Assembly: GCA_018400335.1 (NCBI GenBank)
Contig: JAGYMT010000082.1
Location: 1-7,255 of the forward strand
DNA length: 7,255 bases
Source: Kiritimatiellia bacterium
GTDB taxonomy: Bacteria; Verrucomicrobiota; Kiritimatiellia; JAAZAB01
Reading direction: 5' to 3'
Part shown: piece by piece, positions 6,865 to 7,255 of the stretch
How the letters are laid out: the number at the start of each line of letters is the position of its first letter
Numbering within the stretch: position 1 is the first letter of the stretch
Translations under genes and position numbers: made by a program
Notes under the pieces: model-generated
Told to the model about the DNA's origin: nothing
The model's database searches: none
What the model saw: the letters and a program-made list of their open reading frames with translations, nothing else

Positions 6865-7023
6865 TTATCGGAGCACATTCCGCGCTCCATGCAAAACCGC
6901 GAGGACATCAATCTGGTCAAGCTTGATGTAGAGAATAATACAATACGACCCCTCGATCACTGATCTGTCTCGCTCTGAGGCGGCCGCAACCGGAACGTAC
7001 TGTTGCTTGTCGCGTTCGCGCAT
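6865..7023 (-). pseudogene. Decayed RelE/ParE-type toxin, C-terminal fragment
   Basis: A 52-codon frame from ATG 7023 to TAA 6865. Its last part contains VIEGSYCIILYIK and DVLAVLHGARN, which match the closing strands of RelE/ParE-superfamily toxins, where a form like 'EGSYRIIYRI...VLAVLHGAR' is conserved. In those toxins this region forms the ribonuclease or gyrase-poison core. Full-length members are about 90-105 residues, so roughly the N-terminal half is missing or out of frame. Sequence just upstream (7024-7105) is open in another frame but only vaguely toxin-like. No credible antitoxin gene adjoins it. The arginine expected in the penultimate strand of many members is replaced by cysteine or leucine. 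It is probably a relic left by past insertions or rearrangements in this repeat-rich flank. Confidence 0.6.
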
Positions 7024-7119
7024 GAAATCAGCTTCTCATCACGTCGAAAAAACACATGGCGCCGCTGAACAGCTACCGCGCCGCGCGTATCTTCTATCAG
7101 GCCTGCTCCGAAAAAGGAA

Positions 7120-7240
7120 TGTCACGATAAGACTGACGATCGTCAGTCTTATCGTTACAACTGATTTGTGAATGAGCGAGGGGATGAGAGAATGATTCTT
7201 GCCCAGCTCGGTGTTTTGGACGGCCTTTTAATGAAAAAGC
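7120..7240 (+). repeat. Right copy of the long direct repeat, with degraded palindrome
   Basis: Here the exact palindrome spans 7124-7155 (16-base arms), extending to 7120-7159 with one mismatch. It is shorter than the left copy, whose outer arms are intact. The tail then follows the left copy closely to the hairpin CGGC-C-TTTT-AATG-AAAA-A-GCCG (7221-7242). Many differences from the left copy are C/T or G/A changes. The match stops at about 7240, before the window ends. Confidence 0.88.
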
Positions 7241-7255
7241 CGCGCCCCTTCGCCG

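Noticed and set aside
109..7159. Palindromes as CRISPR repeats or inverted ends of one transposon
   Set aside because: There is no regular array of repeats and spacers. The outer copies are direct rather than inverted, and no transposase gene lies between them.

Overview
The window carries a complete Type I restriction-modification locus, read entirely on the minus strand in the order hsdR (6495 to 4150), hsdM (3986 to 2430), a DUF3800-family gene (2430 to 1783) and hsdS (1617 to 439). These four genes fill about 6 kb. The remaining sequence at both ends is non-coding and rich in repeats. No tRNA, rRNA, CRISPR array, integrase or transposase gene was seen.

The organism is a bacterium with moderately high GC. 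The hsdR and hsdM stretches are visibly more GC-rich than hsdS and the DUF3800 gene, so the locus looks compositionally mosaic. No marker gene allows a taxonomic call. The abundance of hairpin and palindromic intergenic repeats suggests a repeat-rich chromosome rather than a compact phage or plasmid, but that is inference.

Layout from left to right: 1-108 has no recognisable feature. A perfect 56-bp palindrome with no loop lies at 109-164, followed by a conserved tail to about 240. A near-identical copy of palindrome plus tail recurs at 7120-7240, so the whole RM locus sits between two direct repeats about 7 kb apart. A second, different perfect palindrome of 54 bp with the same central ACGATCGT lies upstream of hsdR at 6645-6698. 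Between hsdR and hsdM (4051-4115) is an inverted pair of REP-like hairpins. A terminator-like hairpin lies between the DUF3800 gene and hsdS (1747-1776). A decayed RelE/ParE-type toxin fragment (6865-7023) lies in the right flank.

How the genes work together: HsdS (two target-recognition domains) with two HsdM subunits should form the adenine methyltransferase that marks host DNA. Addition of HsdR (nuclease, SF2 translocase and EcoEI-type C-terminus) should give the restriction complex. The DUF3800 protein, translationally coupled to HsdM, is not a standard component and is the main candidate for something new here. Its motifs suggest an RNase H-like fold and a nuclease-type or regulatory accessory role, but its function cannot be read from sequence.
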